A stretch of 64,000 nt of DNA from Secundilactobacillus silagei JCM 19001 (GTDB lineage Bacteria > Bacillota > Bacilli > Lactobacillales > Lactobacillaceae). This document shows, piece by piece, positions 34,099-43,781 of this stretch. The notes below the pieces were generated by a model. It did not search any database. It was given only the letters and a program-made list of their open reading frames with translations, and was not told where the DNA came from. The translations under genes and the position numbers were made by a program. The stretch is from NCBI RefSeq assembly GCF_002217945.1, contig NZ_BCMG01000003.1:124001-188000 (forward strand), given 5' to 3'. Position 1 is the stretch's first letter; each line of letters starts with the position of its first letter.

Positions 34099-35523
34099 TT
34101 AACTAAACTCTTCCTTGTTACTCGCGTGGCGCTTCTTAAACCGTTTGGTGGTCCAAGTCACTACCGTAAAGCCCAAAATAATCGTCATCAACGGATTCAA
34201 GTACGGATAAAACGCGTAGCCAATGTATTGAAAGGCGCTGACACCCAGCGTGGCTGAACAGAAGATGCCACTGACACCCCAAGGCACCAAGGCGTTAATA
34301 TCAGCACCACCCGTGGCTAAGGTTCTAGAGAGGTATTTCTTATCGACTTGTAGTTCATCATAGGACTTTTTGAACGTCTCGCCGGGCAAAATAATTGATA
34401 GATACTGTTCCCCTACTAATAGATTCACCGCTAATGAGCCGGTTAGAGTGGCCAGTATCAGTCGGCCAGGCGTACTGATCAGACTACGCATGCTATTAAT
34501 CAATACCTCAATAATGCCAAATTTAATCAGTAACCCGCCAAGCGATAGCGCTAGGATAATCAATGCCACAGAGCTCAGCATATTAGTGATCCCACCGCCG
34601 CTCATCAAACGATTAATGACCGTATTGCTACTGGCAACGTGATTACCGTTCATCAATAAATCACCAATCTGCCCGAAAGTGAATGACCGATCTTGAAACA
34701 GCGACAGAATAATAGCGGTTAACGACCCCAGCAGCAACGTTGGAATCGCTGGTACCTTGCGCCAAGCCAAAATGAGCAATACAAATACTGGCAAGAAGGT
34801 CAGTAGAGAAATATGATAGGTCGCCATCAGTTGAACAGAGATAGCGTTAACCGCACTCAAATCGGCATTTTTAGCAGAATGCAGCCCGATCATCGCAAAT
34901 GCCACTAACGAGATAGCGGCAGCCGGGATAACCGTCAGACTCATATTTTTCAAATGGGTATACAGATTGACCTTGGCGATTCCGGTCGTTAGATTCGACG
35001 TATCTGACAAGGGTGACATATTATTGCCTAAAAAAGCGCCCGATACGACAGCCCCGGCAATCACCGGCGCGGCAAATCCCAGCACATGGCCGATACCCAT
35101 AAAAGCAATGCCGATGGTCGAAACGGTCGTGAATGAACTACCAACGGTGATGCCAATAATGGCACAGATAATAAAAACGGTTGGTAAAAATAACTGCACT
35201 GAAATTAATTTCAACCCAATCAACATCATGCCGGCAATCGTCCCAGCCTTTAACCAGCTAGCGACCAGAATGCCGATCATTAAAAAGATCAGAATGGGAA
35301 TAATCCCTGGCGTGACGCCTTCGGACACCCCATTGAAAATCTCATCCCAGGAAAAATGCTTCAAGTGGCCATAGAACATGACCAGCGTAAAAACAAATAA
35401 AATAGGAATCTGCGGCGACATATCAAATTTAATAATCATCACACCTAAAATCGTAAACATGGCTAACATCACAACCAAGCTTTCTCCCAAACTAAACCTG
35501 GCTGCCTTATTAGAAGAATCCAT
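34099..35523 (-). CDS. nhaC: Na+/H+ antiporter NhaC
   Basis: 474-residue membrane antiporter with about 12 helices. Family motifs include AIIGITVGSSFTTVSTIGIAFMGIG, SGAFLGNNMSPLSDTSNLT and ADINALVPWGVSG. In tyramine producers nhaC closes the tdc locus and helps pH and sodium balance. ATG 35523 follows AAAGAGGG; an extension to 35610 has no support. Inverted-repeat element E separates it from tyrP, so it may have lower or separate expression. Confidence 0.92.
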   Translation of the reverse strand: MDSSNKAARFSLGESLVVMLAMFTILGVMIIKFDMSPQIPILFVFTLVMFYGHLKHFSWDEIFNGVSEGVTPGIIPILIFLMIGILVASWLKAGTIAGMMLIGLKLISVQLFLPTVFIICAIIGITVGSSFTTVSTIGIAFMGIGHVLGFAAPVIAGAVVSGAFLGNNMSPLSDTSNLTTGIAKVNLYTHLKNMSLTVIPAAAISLVAFAMIGLHSAKNADLSAVNAISVQLMATYHISLLTFLPVFVLLILAWRKVPAIPTLLLGSLTAIILSLFQDRSFTFGQIGDLLMNGNHVASSNTVINRLMSGGGITNMLSSVALIILALSLGGLLIKFGIIEVLINSMRSLISTPGRLILATLTGSLAVNLLVGEQYLSIILPGETFKKSYDELQVDKKYLSRTLATGGADINALVPWGVSGIFCSATLGVSAFQYIGYAFYPYLNPLMTIILGFTVVTWTTKRFKKRHASNKEEFS

Positions 35524-35640
35524 TTCTATCGGCCCTCTTTCCAAAACAAAAACGAAATTGTGACATAAGTCGATATTGATAAGGATGCCATCCGTTCCCC
35601 CGACCAACACAGCATAAAATTTGTTTCAGTTTCCTACTTG

Positions 35641-35768
35641 AATATAGCCTTAACCTGCTCCATAACTCAGATTCCGGCCATTTAACACCTAAGAACGCCA
35701 TCCCGATAAAAACCATCGGAATGACGTTCTTAGGTGTTAAATTCTGGAATCTACCGAGTTATGTCACA
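35641..35768. repeat. Inverted-repeat element E (tyrP–nhaC gap)
   Basis: CATAACTC, ATTCCGGCCATTTAACACC and TAAGAACG pair across an inner CATCCCGAT/ATCGGAATG stem with CGTTCTTAGGTGTTAAATTC, TGGAAT and GAGTTATG. The ATTCCGG/CTGGAAT block is shared with elements D and F. Confidence 0.8.
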
Positions 35769-35792
35769 GCCTCGTTCGACATTCCAGCCAAC

Positions 35793-37220
35793 CTAGAAGT
35801 TATTCGTCGATTGTAAATCAGCTTGAACTTGAATCATCCATTCTTTATTCTTGTTGCGATCAATAATGAGTGGAATGATGAACAAAATGAGCGTGATTGC
35901 GATAACGAAGATCGATTGCAGTAAGTTTGAAGCCAAGAAGGTTGCCGCAATGATAACAATGATCCCGAAAATCAAGGCGTAAGCTACTACATAGGCCACT
36001 GCATTCCCAGTTTTACCTAATCGATATGGTCGTTCTAAATCCGGTTGCGTTTGCCGTAACTTGATCAACGCGATGGCAATCAGAACATAGACCAAAGCGT
36101 AGATCACAGTCGTTGCGTTCGTTAATGTCAGGAAAACGTTGTTAACGTTCTTCATGACACCATAGAGTAAGGCGAAAAGTGAGATGCAGATGCTTTGCGT
36201 TAACACCACGTTACGGGAAACCCCGTACTTGTTGACCTTGTGATAGCCAAAGCTAGCAGGCAATTGGCCATCGCGGGCAACTTGCGTCATGGTCTTAGAC
36301 GGCCCCGTTACCCAAGCGGATAATTGAATCAGCACGCCAATCACCACCATGAAACTGAAGATGTTGGCGATAATCGTTGGCCAACCGAGAATCTGGCACC
36401 ACAGCAGAATAGGCTGCGTAATGTTTGAGAGTTGAATTTGACCATTTGGCACAGCGTTTGCGACTAAGATTCCGTTCAAGATATTCATTAAGATTAACCC
36501 AATCAGCGCAACGAAGATCCCGCGAGTGTAAGTCTTCTTGGCATTGTTCAGCCGCGGAATAAACACGGACGACATTTCGATCCCCGTGTAAATGAAGGAA
36601 ATCGCAGCAAAGTACTGCAGGGTCTGTAAGTTACCGAGGTTTGGAATCAATTTTGAAACTGAAAAGGTCCCCAGATAACTTGCGGGGTCGATCCCTTCTT
36701 TAATCAGGGCGGCAATCCCCATCACCAGCATGGTTACGATGGGAATATAAACGCCTAACCAGACCCCCACGTTACCGCCGACTTTGGCCATATCAAACCG
36801 TAAATTCAACACGGTGATGAGCCAGTAGAAGCCGAGAATATTGGCTAAAATAAACCAGTGGTTATTGCCCAGTGAGACGTTGCCGAACGTATTGCCCCAC
36901 AGCGGCCCAATGGTTGAGGCCACCATCACCATTCCTGGAAACATCTGAACCCAGAGTAGCCAGGCCGTGACAAAACCCCATTTTTCACCCAAAGCTGTTT
37001 TGACCCACAGTTGCGGGCCGCCATCAGCTTGGAGCATCGTCCCCAATTCCCCCGAAATCAGGGCAACTGGTAAAGCAAAGAACAAAACTGCGAAAATCAT
37101 ATAGGTAATCTGAGACCAACCGGTAGCAGCCACAGATGGTATTGAACGCACTGTCGCGCATAGGGCCATCGTCATCCCGATAAAGGTACCCAGGCCCAAT
37201 TTGGTTGCTTGTTTATTCAT
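35793..37220 (-). CDS. tyrP: Tyrosine/tyramine antiporter (APC family)
   Basis: 475-residue membrane exchanger with 12 predicted helices, of the glutamate:GABA-antiporter type. Visible blocks: GLGTFIGMTMALCATVRSIPSVAATGWSQ at the first helix, VALISGELGTMLQADGGPQLWVKTALGEKWGF, and FIYTGIEMSSVFIPRLNNAKKTYTRGIF. Exchange of tyrosine for tyramine produces proton motive force and alkalinises the cell. GGAAGGAAA precedes the ATG; it starts 30 nt after tdc stops, so they are co-transcribed. Confidence 0.95.
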   Translation of the reverse strand: MNKQATKLGLGTFIGMTMALCATVRSIPSVAATGWSQITYMIFAVLFFALPVALISGELGTMLQADGGPQLWVKTALGEKWGFVTAWLLWVQMFPGMVMVASTIGPLWGNTFGNVSLGNNHWFILANILGFYWLITVLNLRFDMAKVGGNVGVWLGVYIPIVTMLVMGIAALIKEGIDPASYLGTFSVSKLIPNLGNLQTLQYFAAISFIYTGIEMSSVFIPRLNNAKKTYTRGIFVALIGLILMNILNGILVANAVPNGQIQLSNITQPILLWCQILGWPTIIANIFSFMVVIGVLIQLSAWVTGPSKTMTQVARDGQLPASFGYHKVNKYGVSRNVVLTQSICISLFALLYGVMKNVNNVFLTLTNATTVIYALVYVLIAIALIKLRQTQPDLERPYRLGKTGNAVAYVVAYALIFGIIVIIAATFLASNLLQSIFVIAITLILFIIPLIIDRNKNKEWMIQVQADLQSTNNF

Positions 37221-37249
37221 GGTAATTTCCTTCCATCCGCCTTATATCA

Positions 37250-39139
37250 TTATTTTGCTGAAGATAATTGTTTGGTTGTTTCTGCCACGAAGATGTTTTG
37301 CAGATCTTCTTTCATGGCAACTTTGATCTTGGGTACAAAGTAATCAAAGTTTTCTTGACGGTTCATGTAAGGGGTCATGACTGACGCCCGGATAACCGTC
37401 ACCTTGCCAACGCTGTTCCAGTCGGCTTCACTGATTCCCAAACTTTCAACAAATGGCAGTGGACTGTCACCATAATCTGGACTGGCAAAATCAGTATGCG
37501 AAACAATGTATTCCTTGCTGTAAAGGGTCCCTTTCACATACGAGGCTTGTTCGTAGAATTGGTGGTTTAACTTGTTCATATCAGCTAAACTATCGTTGCC
37601 CTTTTCCTTGAGTACGTAATCCACCATGTTGAAGTCGGGATCGACTAGCGGATGAACTTCGATTGTTTTGTCATTGATTTTAAAGCTCAATTTATCTAAG
37701 AAGTCGTAGTAGCGGTGGGCGCCTTCAAGGGAAGCACCCTCTAATTTACCGTAACCCGTTACGTTCAGAGGCAACGTGTGGTGAGCGGCCCAAACGGCAG
37801 CAGCGGTGGCACCGGCCTTTGAGCCTTCAAGGATGTAGGCCCCTAACAAAGCTGGAATGTCGGCACCCTTTTCAAAGACGTAAGTCGCAAAGTAGGAAAT
37901 CGTGTCGCGCATTGCCACGTCCTTGATGGCGATCCCACCGGCTGCATAAGGCACGTAGCCCATCTTATGGGGATCAATCGTAATCGATTCTGCTTCAGAA
38001 AAGGCCTTATACGCGTTATAGACATCTTTTTTGATGTAGTCTTTTGATTCGGTAAACACGTGGTTCTTAGCGTGCAGGGTCTTCAATTGGTCGAACGGGA
38101 CAAAATTGTTATCTTCATCGAGAAAAATGGTTCTGAAGTAACCGCCGTAAGCAGCATCCACGTGCAGGTAGAAGTAGATGCCCTCTTTTTGCAGCTTGTG
38201 TCGCAGCTCAACGATTTTATCGATCTGGTCTACAGCACCTTCCTCCGTTGATCCCGCGACACCGACGACCCCTAAGATTGGCGTATGGTCTGAGGTCAAA
38301 CTGCGAATGATCTTTTCCAGCTCGTCAATATCCATCCGGTAATGCTCATCGATGGGAACGGGCACTACTTGATCCAGCCCGATTCCGATGATGTCAGCGG
38401 CCTTCATCCATGAGTAATGCTTCGTTTGCGGTACCAGCCACTTACCGAGTTTTTGCAGGTTCTTGCCGCTACGTGCGGATTTGGCTTTTAACTCGTCTAG
38501 TTTTTCACCGGATTGCTCAACCAGTTTCATAATTTCATCGGTTGGCATATTGAGCAGTTCCCAATCTGACTTACCCTGAACTAGCTCTGGGGTGACTTCT
38601 TTCATGGCAAGTGGCAGCGACTTAATGTTCCGTGCGTACCAAAGGCCTTCCAGGTTAGCCAGCGAACCATCAGCCACAATGTGACCCCAGCCATTCTTAT
38701 AGCCCATCATGGTCGCAAAATCATGGCCGACTTCTTCTTCCATCTGCGAAGTCGCCGGTGAGGATTCGTAAGCCACGTTGTTCCCGTTCCAAAGCATGGC
38801 GTAATCATAGGCCAGCAGTGCAGGCATCAAGGTCTCGGAATTCATATGGCCCCAGTAGCGACCGGCTGAATGCCACGGCACCGATTCTGTCCGAATTCGG
38901 TTTGATACATCATCCAGCACCTTACGCATGCGGTTGACCGTATCTTGAAATTCGGGAGATTGCTGTTCTTCAGGCGAGATCATGTTCTTATCCTGAGGAA
39001 TGTAATTTTTCCGCCAGCCCAAGTGCTCATCAACAAGTTTGTTCAGCAATTCTTTGTACAAATCACCGTTTTCAGCCTTATCGCCGATAAACAAGGCATC
39101 CAAATTTAAATCATTAATCTTCGAATCTGTGATTTCCAT
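37250..39139 (-). CDS. tdc: Tyrosine decarboxylase
   Basis: 629-residue PLP group II decarboxylase that converts tyrosine to tyramine and CO2. The PLP lysine lies in [29 protein letters not shown] carries the Asp that binds the PLP ring; [28 protein letters not shown] is the N-terminal signature of lactobacillar/enterococcal TDC. Length matches the family (about 620-630). ATG 39139 follows GGAGG. With tyrP it forms the core acid-resistance unit; its own leader lies after the tyrS terminator. Confidence 0.97.
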   Translation of the reverse strand: MEITDSKINDLNLDALFIGDKAENGDLYKELLNKLVDEHLGWRKNYIPQDKNMISPEEQQSPEFQDTVNRMRKVLDDVSNRIRTESVPWHSAGRYWGHMNSETLMPALLAYDYAMLWNGNNVAYESSPATSQMEEEVGHDFATMMGYKNGWGHIVADGSLANLEGLWYARNIKSLPLAMKEVTPELVQGKSDWELLNMPTDEIMKLVEQSGEKLDELKAKSARSGKNLQKLGKWLVPQTKHYSWMKAADIIGIGLDQVVPVPIDEHYRMDIDELEKIIRSLTSDHTPILGVVGVAGSTEEGAVDQIDKIVELRHKLQKEGIYFYLHVDAAYGGYFRTIFLDEDNNFVPFDQLKTLHAKNHVFTESKDYIKKDVYNAYKAFSEAESITIDPHKMGYVPYAAGGIAIKDVAMRDTISYFATYVFEKGADIPALLGAYILEGSKAGATAAAVWAAHHTLPLNVTGYGKLEGASLEGAHRYYDFLDKLSFKINDKTIEVHPLVDPDFNMVDYVLKEKGNDSLADMNKLNHQFYEQASYVKGTLYSKEYIVSHTDFASPDYGDSPLPFVESLGISEADWNSVGKVTVIRASVMTPYMNRQENFDYFVPKIKVAMKEDLQNIFVAETTKQLSSAK

Positions 39140-39278
39140 GGTAACAGCCTCCAAGTTGTATTTTTGTTTTGCAATTAGAGAATACGCTTACAAAAATACC
39201 CTGTAAAGAGTATTTAAATTTCAATATAGCTTCTGTGATATTCACATTTCTTTGCAATAAAGGCTGTAAAACTGCATT

Positions 39279-39318
39279 AAAAAAGGCAATAACCGGTATC
39301 GGTTATTGCCTTTTACTT
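39279..39318 (-). terminator. Terminator of tyrS
   Basis: Stem AAGGCAATAACCG / CGGTTATTGCCTT with a T-run on the minus strand, between tyrS and tdc, so tdc needs its own promoter. Confidence 0.85.
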
Positions 39319-39342
39319 TTACTAAATTAATTAAAAACTAAT

Positions 39343-40602
39343 TTACTGCTGTTGCACTTTTGCCAGGAAATAATTCTTTTTACCGCGCCGAATAATGACA
39401 AATTGACCGTCAAATTGCGTGCTGGGATCAACTTCAAAAGCGGTATCTGAAATCCGGTCACCGTTGATCGTAATGGCACCGTTAGTCACATCTTCCCGTG
39501 CTTGACGCTTGGACGGTTCGACCTTCGTTTCAACCAGCAGATCCACAACGTTTTGCGGGTCACTTGTTACCGACACACTAGGAGCCTTCCCAAATGCATC
39601 CTGGACTTCAGCAGCCGACAGTTCTTTAACGTTACCGGAGAATAAAATGGCCGTAATCTTCTGTGCCGTGTCCAAGGCTTCTTGGCCATGAACAAAGCGG
39701 GTCACTTCTTCCGCTAACCTGGTTTGGGCTAAGCGCTTTTCCGGTTCCTTTTCCACACTTTGTTCCAAATCCGCAATTTCAGCTTGATCTAAGAACGTGA
39801 AGTACTTGAGGTATTTAACGACATCGCGGTCGTCTTGATTCAGCCAAAACTGGTAAAATTCGTATGGCGACGTCTTTTTAGCATCGAGCCAAATCGCACC
39901 GCCAGCGGTTTTCCCAAACTTAGTGCCATCCGCCTTCAGCATTAACGGAATCGTTAATCCATAGACCTGTTCATCCGCACCATCGATCTTGTGGATCAGA
40001 TCGATTCCGCTCGTAATATTGCCCCATTGGTCCGCGCCACCGATCTGCAATTGAATCCCATGTTCGTGATGCAGCGTGAGAAAATCGACTGATTGGAGGA
40101 TCTGGTACGTAAATTCGGTAAAAGAAATACCAACATCCAAGCGGCTAGCGACAATGTCCTTAGCCAACATGGTGTTGATATTCACTAATTTCCCGTAATC
40201 ACGGAGAAAATCGAGTAATGAAATTTTTGAGAGCCAGTCATAGTTATTCACAAACGAAATATTCGAACTCCCGCCAAATAACTTCTGCATCTGCTGCGTT
40301 AACGATTTAACGTTCGCCTGAACAGTTTCCATGGTCTGCAGCTGGCGTTCTGATTTCCGCCCACTGGGATCACCGATACTACCGGTGGCACCACCAATCA
40401 GAATGTAAGGGTGGTGGCCCGCCAGTTCAAACCGTTTCATCATCATGAACGGAATCAAGTGACCAATGTGCATACTGTCACCAGTTGGATCAACCCCGCA
40501 ATACAGCGAGATCGACTTGTTCTCAGTCAGCTCTTTGAGGCCTTCAGCATCCGTCTGCTGGTTGATTGCACCCCGCCAAGTCAGCTCATCAATAATATTC
40601 AT
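39343..40602 (-). CDS. tyrS: Tyrosyl-tRNA synthetase
   Basis: 419-residue class I synthetase charging tRNA-Tyr. HIGH motif: DSMHIGHLIPF; KMSKS equivalent: DGTKFGKTAGG; the tyrosine-binding YCGVDPT and QIGGADQWGNITSG blocks are present; the C-terminal S4 RNA-binding domain has EPSKRQAREDVTNGAITING. ATG 40602 follows GGAGG; an extension to 40674 is rejected. In tyramine producers tyrS heads the tdc locus and senses tyrosine through a T-box. Here a TTGACA/TATGTT-like promoter lies about 70 nt upstream, while the T-box is three genes further upstream. Confidence 0.96.
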   Translation of the reverse strand: MNIIDELTWRGAINQQTDAEGLKELTENKSISLYCGVDPTGDSMHIGHLIPFMMMKRFELAGHHPYILIGGATGSIGDPSGRKSERQLQTMETVQANVKSLTQQMQKLFGGSSNISFVNNYDWLSKISLLDFLRDYGKLVNINTMLAKDIVASRLDVGISFTEFTYQILQSVDFLTLHHEHGIQLQIGGADQWGNITSGIDLIHKIDGADEQVYGLTIPLMLKADGTKFGKTAGGAIWLDAKKTSPYEFYQFWLNQDDRDVVKYLKYFTFLDQAEIADLEQSVEKEPEKRLAQTRLAEEVTRFVHGQEALDTAQKITAILFSGNVKELSAAEVQDAFGKAPSVSVTSDPQNVVDLLVETKVEPSKRQAREDVTNGAITINGDRISDTAFEVDPSTQFDGQFVIIRRGKKNYFLAKVQQQ

Positions 40603-40708
40603 GTCCTCTACCTCCAAATGAATTCTTTGATTTCGGACATAAACATAAGCCAGCCATGTAAACGGTGTCAACATGGCATCTGTCTCATCTCAGGCTAATT
40701 TTTTAATT

Positions 40709-40984
40709 CTAGCCGGCATTTTTATCATAATTATTTTGAATAGGTCGATTAGTTTTTGGTATAAACTGATGTTCATCATTAGCTGCTTCTTCTTCAGTCA
40801 ACCCGGTCACCACTTCCATACCGTGCCGGGTCACGATCAGCTGTTTTCCAAATTTTCGAATGGTGCCTTCCGGAAACCTCCATGGTGTTTTCCGATAAGC
40901 CTGCCGTACGTAATCATCGGCTTTGTGCCAGCGTCTGGCCGCTTCACTGGAAGACATAATGTCATGGTTATTTAAATCAAACAT
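40709..40984 (-). CDS. Small helix-turn-helix protein
   Basis: 91 residues, soluble. The N-terminal part (IMSSSEAARRWHKADDYVRQAYRKTPWRFPEGTIRKFGKQLIVTRHGMEVVTG) has an excisionase/MerR-like helix-turn-helix followed by a small wing, as in DNA-binding adaptor proteins of Firmicutes. AGGTGATG precedes the ATG. It is 18 nt after the small membrane-protein gene, and the tyrS start is 106 nt further downstream, all on the same strand behind a T-box. Function unknown. Confidence 0.65.
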   Translation of the reverse strand: MFDLNNHDIMSSSEAARRWHKADDYVRQAYRKTPWRFPEGTIRKFGKQLIVTRHGMEVVTGLTEEEAANDEHQFIPKTNRPIQNNYDKNAG

Positions 40985-41002
40985 ATCATCACCTGCATTT
41001 GA

Positions 41003-41251
41003 TTATCTTTCTTTGTAGTCGGTATCCGCGCCCTTTTGAAGGGTGAGGATCAAACTCTTGGACAGCTGCCACAGTCCAATAACAATACTTGCCATCAAAA
41101 TCAAGATTACAGCACCAGAAATACCATCAACGTTTGACCAACTCGCATTAATCATTATAATGAACAAAGGAGAAAGCATAACTAGCGTGACAACGATTCG
41201 GGTTAACTTAGCTTTGAGACCTTGATGTGGTTTTATCTTTGTATTTTCCAT
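41003..41251 (-). CDS. Small membrane protein
   Basis: 82 residues with two predicted helices (VVTLVMLSPLFIIMINASW and GAVILILMASIVIGLWQLSKSLIL) and a basic N-terminus. AGGAGG precedes the ATG. No family recognised. It follows the 40-residue zinc-ribbon gene in the T-box-led run. Confidence 0.65.
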   Translation of the reverse strand: MENTKIKPHQGLKAKLTRIVVTLVMLSPLFIIMINASWSNVDGISGAVILILMASIVIGLWQLSKSLILTLQKGADTDYKER

Positions 41252-41323
41252 ACCTTTATACCTCCTATGCTATATTGCAGATTTGCTACTGCCATAGCGG
41301 ACCTGCTCATTAACTCGTTGACG

Positions 41324-41446
41324 TTATTTAGTGGCACTGTTGATCACGTGTCCGCATTCTGCACAAACAATTTCACCATTGTTGTGTTTCTCAAAAACAA
41401 TGTCCCCGCATTCGGGGCAATGAATGGTAACATCACTAGATTTCAT
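41324..41446 (-). CDS. Tiny zinc-ribbon protein
   Basis: 40 residues. Two CxxC pairs (HCPECGD near the N-terminus and VCAECGH near the C-terminus) make a single zinc ribbon like those of TFIIB or archaeal small Zn-ribbon proteins. AGGTGG lies just upstream; an adjacent ATG at 41449 would add one Met. First gene after the T-box terminator at 41482-41526. Function not known; may bind nucleic acid or a protein partner. Confidence 0.65.
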   Translation of the reverse strand: MKSSDVTIHCPECGDIVFEKHNNGEIVCAECGHVINSATK

Positions 41447-41481
41447 CATTTACACCACCTTTTCTATTTTCATCAAGGTAC

Positions 41482-41718
41482 AAAAAAACGTCCCTTCATT
41501 ATCTCTAATGAAGGGACGTTTTTTAACGCGGTACCACCCTAGTTCAAGGTGTCAAACACCTCACACTCTCTCCCCTATATCGGTGGGCAACCGCGTCCTA
41601 ACACTTTAGTATTTTGAAACATTACCCTGCATAGTTTTCACCAACCACTATTTCTCTGATCCCTGAGGTAATGTCCTACTCACGAAAAGGTTAAAGTTTA
41701 CGACCTTTGATGTTGTAA
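41482..41718 (-). promoter_or_regulatory. T-box leader 5 (probable tyrosine specifier)
   Basis: Minus strand: AGTA in the 5' strand of stem I, opposite CAAAA-TAC-TAA after the stem ACATTACC/GGTAATGT; the best specifier reading is TAC (Tyr), though ATA or ACT cannot be excluded by eye. T-box GGGTGGTACCGCG at about 41540-41528 and terminator ACGTCCCTTCATT/AATGAAGGGACGT with seven T at 41525-41482. It heads a run of three small genes and tyrS. Confidence 0.85.
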
Positions 41719-41721
41719 CTT

Positions 41722-41750
41722 ACAGTATCATGCCGTACTTTGAATGTCAA
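41722..41750 (-). promoter_or_regulatory. Promoter of T-box leader 5
   Basis: TTGACA (41750-41745), 17-bp spacer, TACTGT (41727-41722). Confidence 0.75.
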
Positions 41751-42024
41751 ATATGATTCACATAAATTTTTTTGAAATTTAATTTGACTCATTTTATCCT
41801 CATTTAAAAAGTTCAAAATAAAAATTAGCGCAACTGATTTAGGAGAATCTGTAACGCCATTATCCGCCTTAAAGCGTCTTTTTTGACGTTATTTTCAATC
41901 ATTTCAGGCGAAACTTTCATACATTTTTTTAGTTTTGTAATCAACTTCCATGTCAGTTCTCATTCCCATTCAATCACATTATCGACTATAATGTCATAGT
42001 AACCTTCTATCTAAAAAGGACTTA

Positions 42025-42435
42025 ATGACTATGCAAAAAGAATTGAACTATTACCAGCGATACCTGCGATCCTACTGGCGGACAGAAATATTTAACACGG
42101 CTATCTTTGTGGTCGCACTGGCCGCAACCGTGGCGAATGGACTGATCGGTGGCAGAGACATCATTTCAGCATCCACCTCAAACGTGCTCTTTATTGGCGT
42201 CCTCGTGATCATTGCGCTCAGCATCATTTTAACCTTTGGCAGAGTTAACCGGCAGAATCAGGCAGTTAACAAGTTTAAGCAGTTTATGGCTAAGGATGAC
42301 AAGCAGCTTTCACAGGATGATCAATCCGTTTACGAGCAGTGCAAACGTTACTACCAACGTGGCAAACAATTAGATAAGCTCAACATTGTGATTGCGCTGG
42401 GCGTCGTTTGCGGCTACATTTTGATTAGTTTATAA
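42025..42435 (+). CDS. Small membrane protein
   Basis: 136 residues with three predicted helices (IFNTAIFVVALAATVANGLI, VLFIGVLVIIALSIILTFG and LNIVIALGVVCGYILISL) and a charged cytosolic loop between the second and third. AAAAGGA precedes the ATG; a second ATG two codons later is also possible. No family recognised. It precedes recA but has its own unit; a TATAAT box is near 41989-41994. Confidence 0.65.
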   Translation: MTMQKELNYYQRYLRSYWRTEIFNTAIFVVALAATVANGLIGGRDIISASTSNVLFIGVLVIIALSIILTFGRVNRQNQAVNKFKQFMAKDDKQLSQDDQSVYEQCKRYYQRGKQLDKLNIVIALGVVCGYILISL

Positions 42436-42537
42436 CACTGATTTTACTGGCGTTGTTTCACATGGAACAATCGACAGTAATTTTTGCCTTTCGCTTTGTT
42501 TATCCAATGAATAAGACTACAATAGAGCAGTAGTGTA

Positions 42538-42551
42538 AGAACACACGTTCG
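42538..42551. promoter_or_regulatory. SOS (LexA/DinR) box upstream of recA
   Basis: AGAACACACGTTCG matches CGAAC-N4-GTTCG at nearly every position and shares ACACACGTTCG with the box of the Y-family polymerase operon at 11319-11332. Confidence 0.8.
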
Positions 42552-42571
42552 AGATAAGGGGGATTGCCTTT

Positions 42572-43663
42572 ATGGCCTTACAACTATTCGAACCCGGTCA
42601 TCCGTCACAGCGGACTGATTCCAAGGAACGCAAACAGGCGTTAGATCAAACTTTAAAAGCAATTGATAAAAAATTCGGTAAGGGCGCTTTGATGCGCATG
42701 GGCGATAAACCCAACCTTGAAATTAAACGCTTTTCATCCGGCTTACTTTCATTAGACCACGCCATTGGCGGCGGTTATCCGTATGGCCGTATCATGGAAC
42801 TTTATGGACCGGAATCATCTGGGAAAACCACCTTGGCTTTAACCGCCGTTGCTGCCCTTCAAAAACAAAACGGCATTGTGGCCTACATTGATTTTGAAAA
42901 TGCTTTGGATCCAGCCTATGCTAAAAACCTTGGCGTTGATTTGGATTCACTACTGTTATCGCAACCGGGAACTGCCGAAGATGGCTTTAACATCGCTGAC
43001 GAATTAGTTAAAAGCGGTGCGGTAGACATGATCGTTTTTGACTCAGTCGCAGCCATGCTGCCAAAAGCCGAAATTGACGGTGAAATTGGCGATAACCACG
43101 TTGGCTTACAAGCGCGGCTAATGTCGCAATCATTACGTGGCCTCACTAGCTTAGCTAACCAAACGCAAACGACTCTACTATTCATTAACCAAATTCGTGA
43201 AAAAGTGGGTGTCATGTTCGGTAATCCTGAAGTCACACCTGGCGGCCGGGCACTGAAGTTCTACTCAACGATTCGACTGGAGATTCGACGACGCGACAAC
43301 ATTAAAAACGGTCAGGATATCATTGGGACTAACGTTAAGATTAAGGTCACTAAAAACAAGGTTGCCCCGCCATTTAAACAGGTCGAAGTCCAAAACTTCT
43401 TCGGTAAGGGACTTTCTCATGCAGGTGATTTACTGACGATCGCAGTGGATAACGATATCGTTAAAAAGTCCGGTTCATGGTATTCTTACCAAGACGAACG
43501 TCTAGGGCAAGGCCAGCCGAACGTAATCGATTATTTGGAACAGCATGCCGAACTAGAAGATAAGATTGAAAAAGACATTAAAGATATGTGGAATGACGAG
43601 AAAAAGGATAAAGAACCAGACAAGGACGATAAATCCACTGGTGATCATACTGAAGCAGTTTAG
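42572..43663 (+). CDS. recA: Recombinase RecA, divergent
   Basis: 363-residue RecA: strand exchange and LexA co-protease. Walker A is GPESSGKTT, Walker [13 protein letters not shown], loop L2 region [30 protein letters not shown], and an acidic C-terminal tail. The catalytic-Glu block reads IDFENALDP where nearly all RecA have IDAE, and the Walker B neighbourhood is also unusual. It lies between two small membrane-protein genes and not beside cinA and rny, the usual lactobacillar neighbours, so it may be a second RecA. GGGGGA precedes the ATG and an SOS box overlaps the promoter region. Confidence 0.92.
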   Translation: MALQLFEPGHPSQRTDSKERKQALDQTLKAIDKKFGKGALMRMGDKPNLEIKRFSSGLLSLDHAIGGGYPYGRIMELYGPESSGKTTLALTAVAALQKQNGIVAYIDFENALDPAYAKNLGVDLDSLLLSQPGTAEDGFNIADELVKSGAVDMIVFDSVAAMLPKAEIDGEIGDNHVGLQARLMSQSLRGLTSLANQTQTTLLFINQIREKVGVMFGNPEVTPGGRALKFYSTIRLEIRRRDNIKNGQDIIGTNVKIKVTKNKVAPPFKQVEVQNFFGKGLSHAGDLLTIAVDNDIVKKSGSWYSYQDERLGQGQPNVIDYLEQHAELEDKIEKDIKDMWNDEKKDKEPDKDDKSTGDHTEAV

Positions 43664-43675
43664 TTGATTCCATAT

Positions 43676-43715
43676 GAAAAAGGCGCTGATCTGATTGGAT
43701 CAGCGCCTTTTGATT
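43676..43715 (+). terminator. Terminator of recA
   Basis: Stem AAAAGGCGCTGATC / GATCAGCGCCTTTT with a 6-nt loop. Confidence 0.9.
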
Positions 43716-43755
43716 TGCTCATTTCTTTTAATTATAGTCTTAACGTATTCAACAG

Positions 43756-43781
43756 CTCTCTAACCGCCTTGTTTCACACTC
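43756..43781. repeat. Orphan right arm of the inverted-repeat family
   Basis: CTCTAACCGCCTTGTTTCAC is identical to the right arm of element B (44476-44502), without a left arm nearby. It abuts the stop codon of the following leftward gene, just as element B abuts the butA stop. Confidence 0.7.

Noticed and set aside
40709-40984. HTH gene as excisionase of a prophage
   Set aside because: No integrase, attachment site or other phage gene nearby; it lies in a T-box-led run with tyrS.
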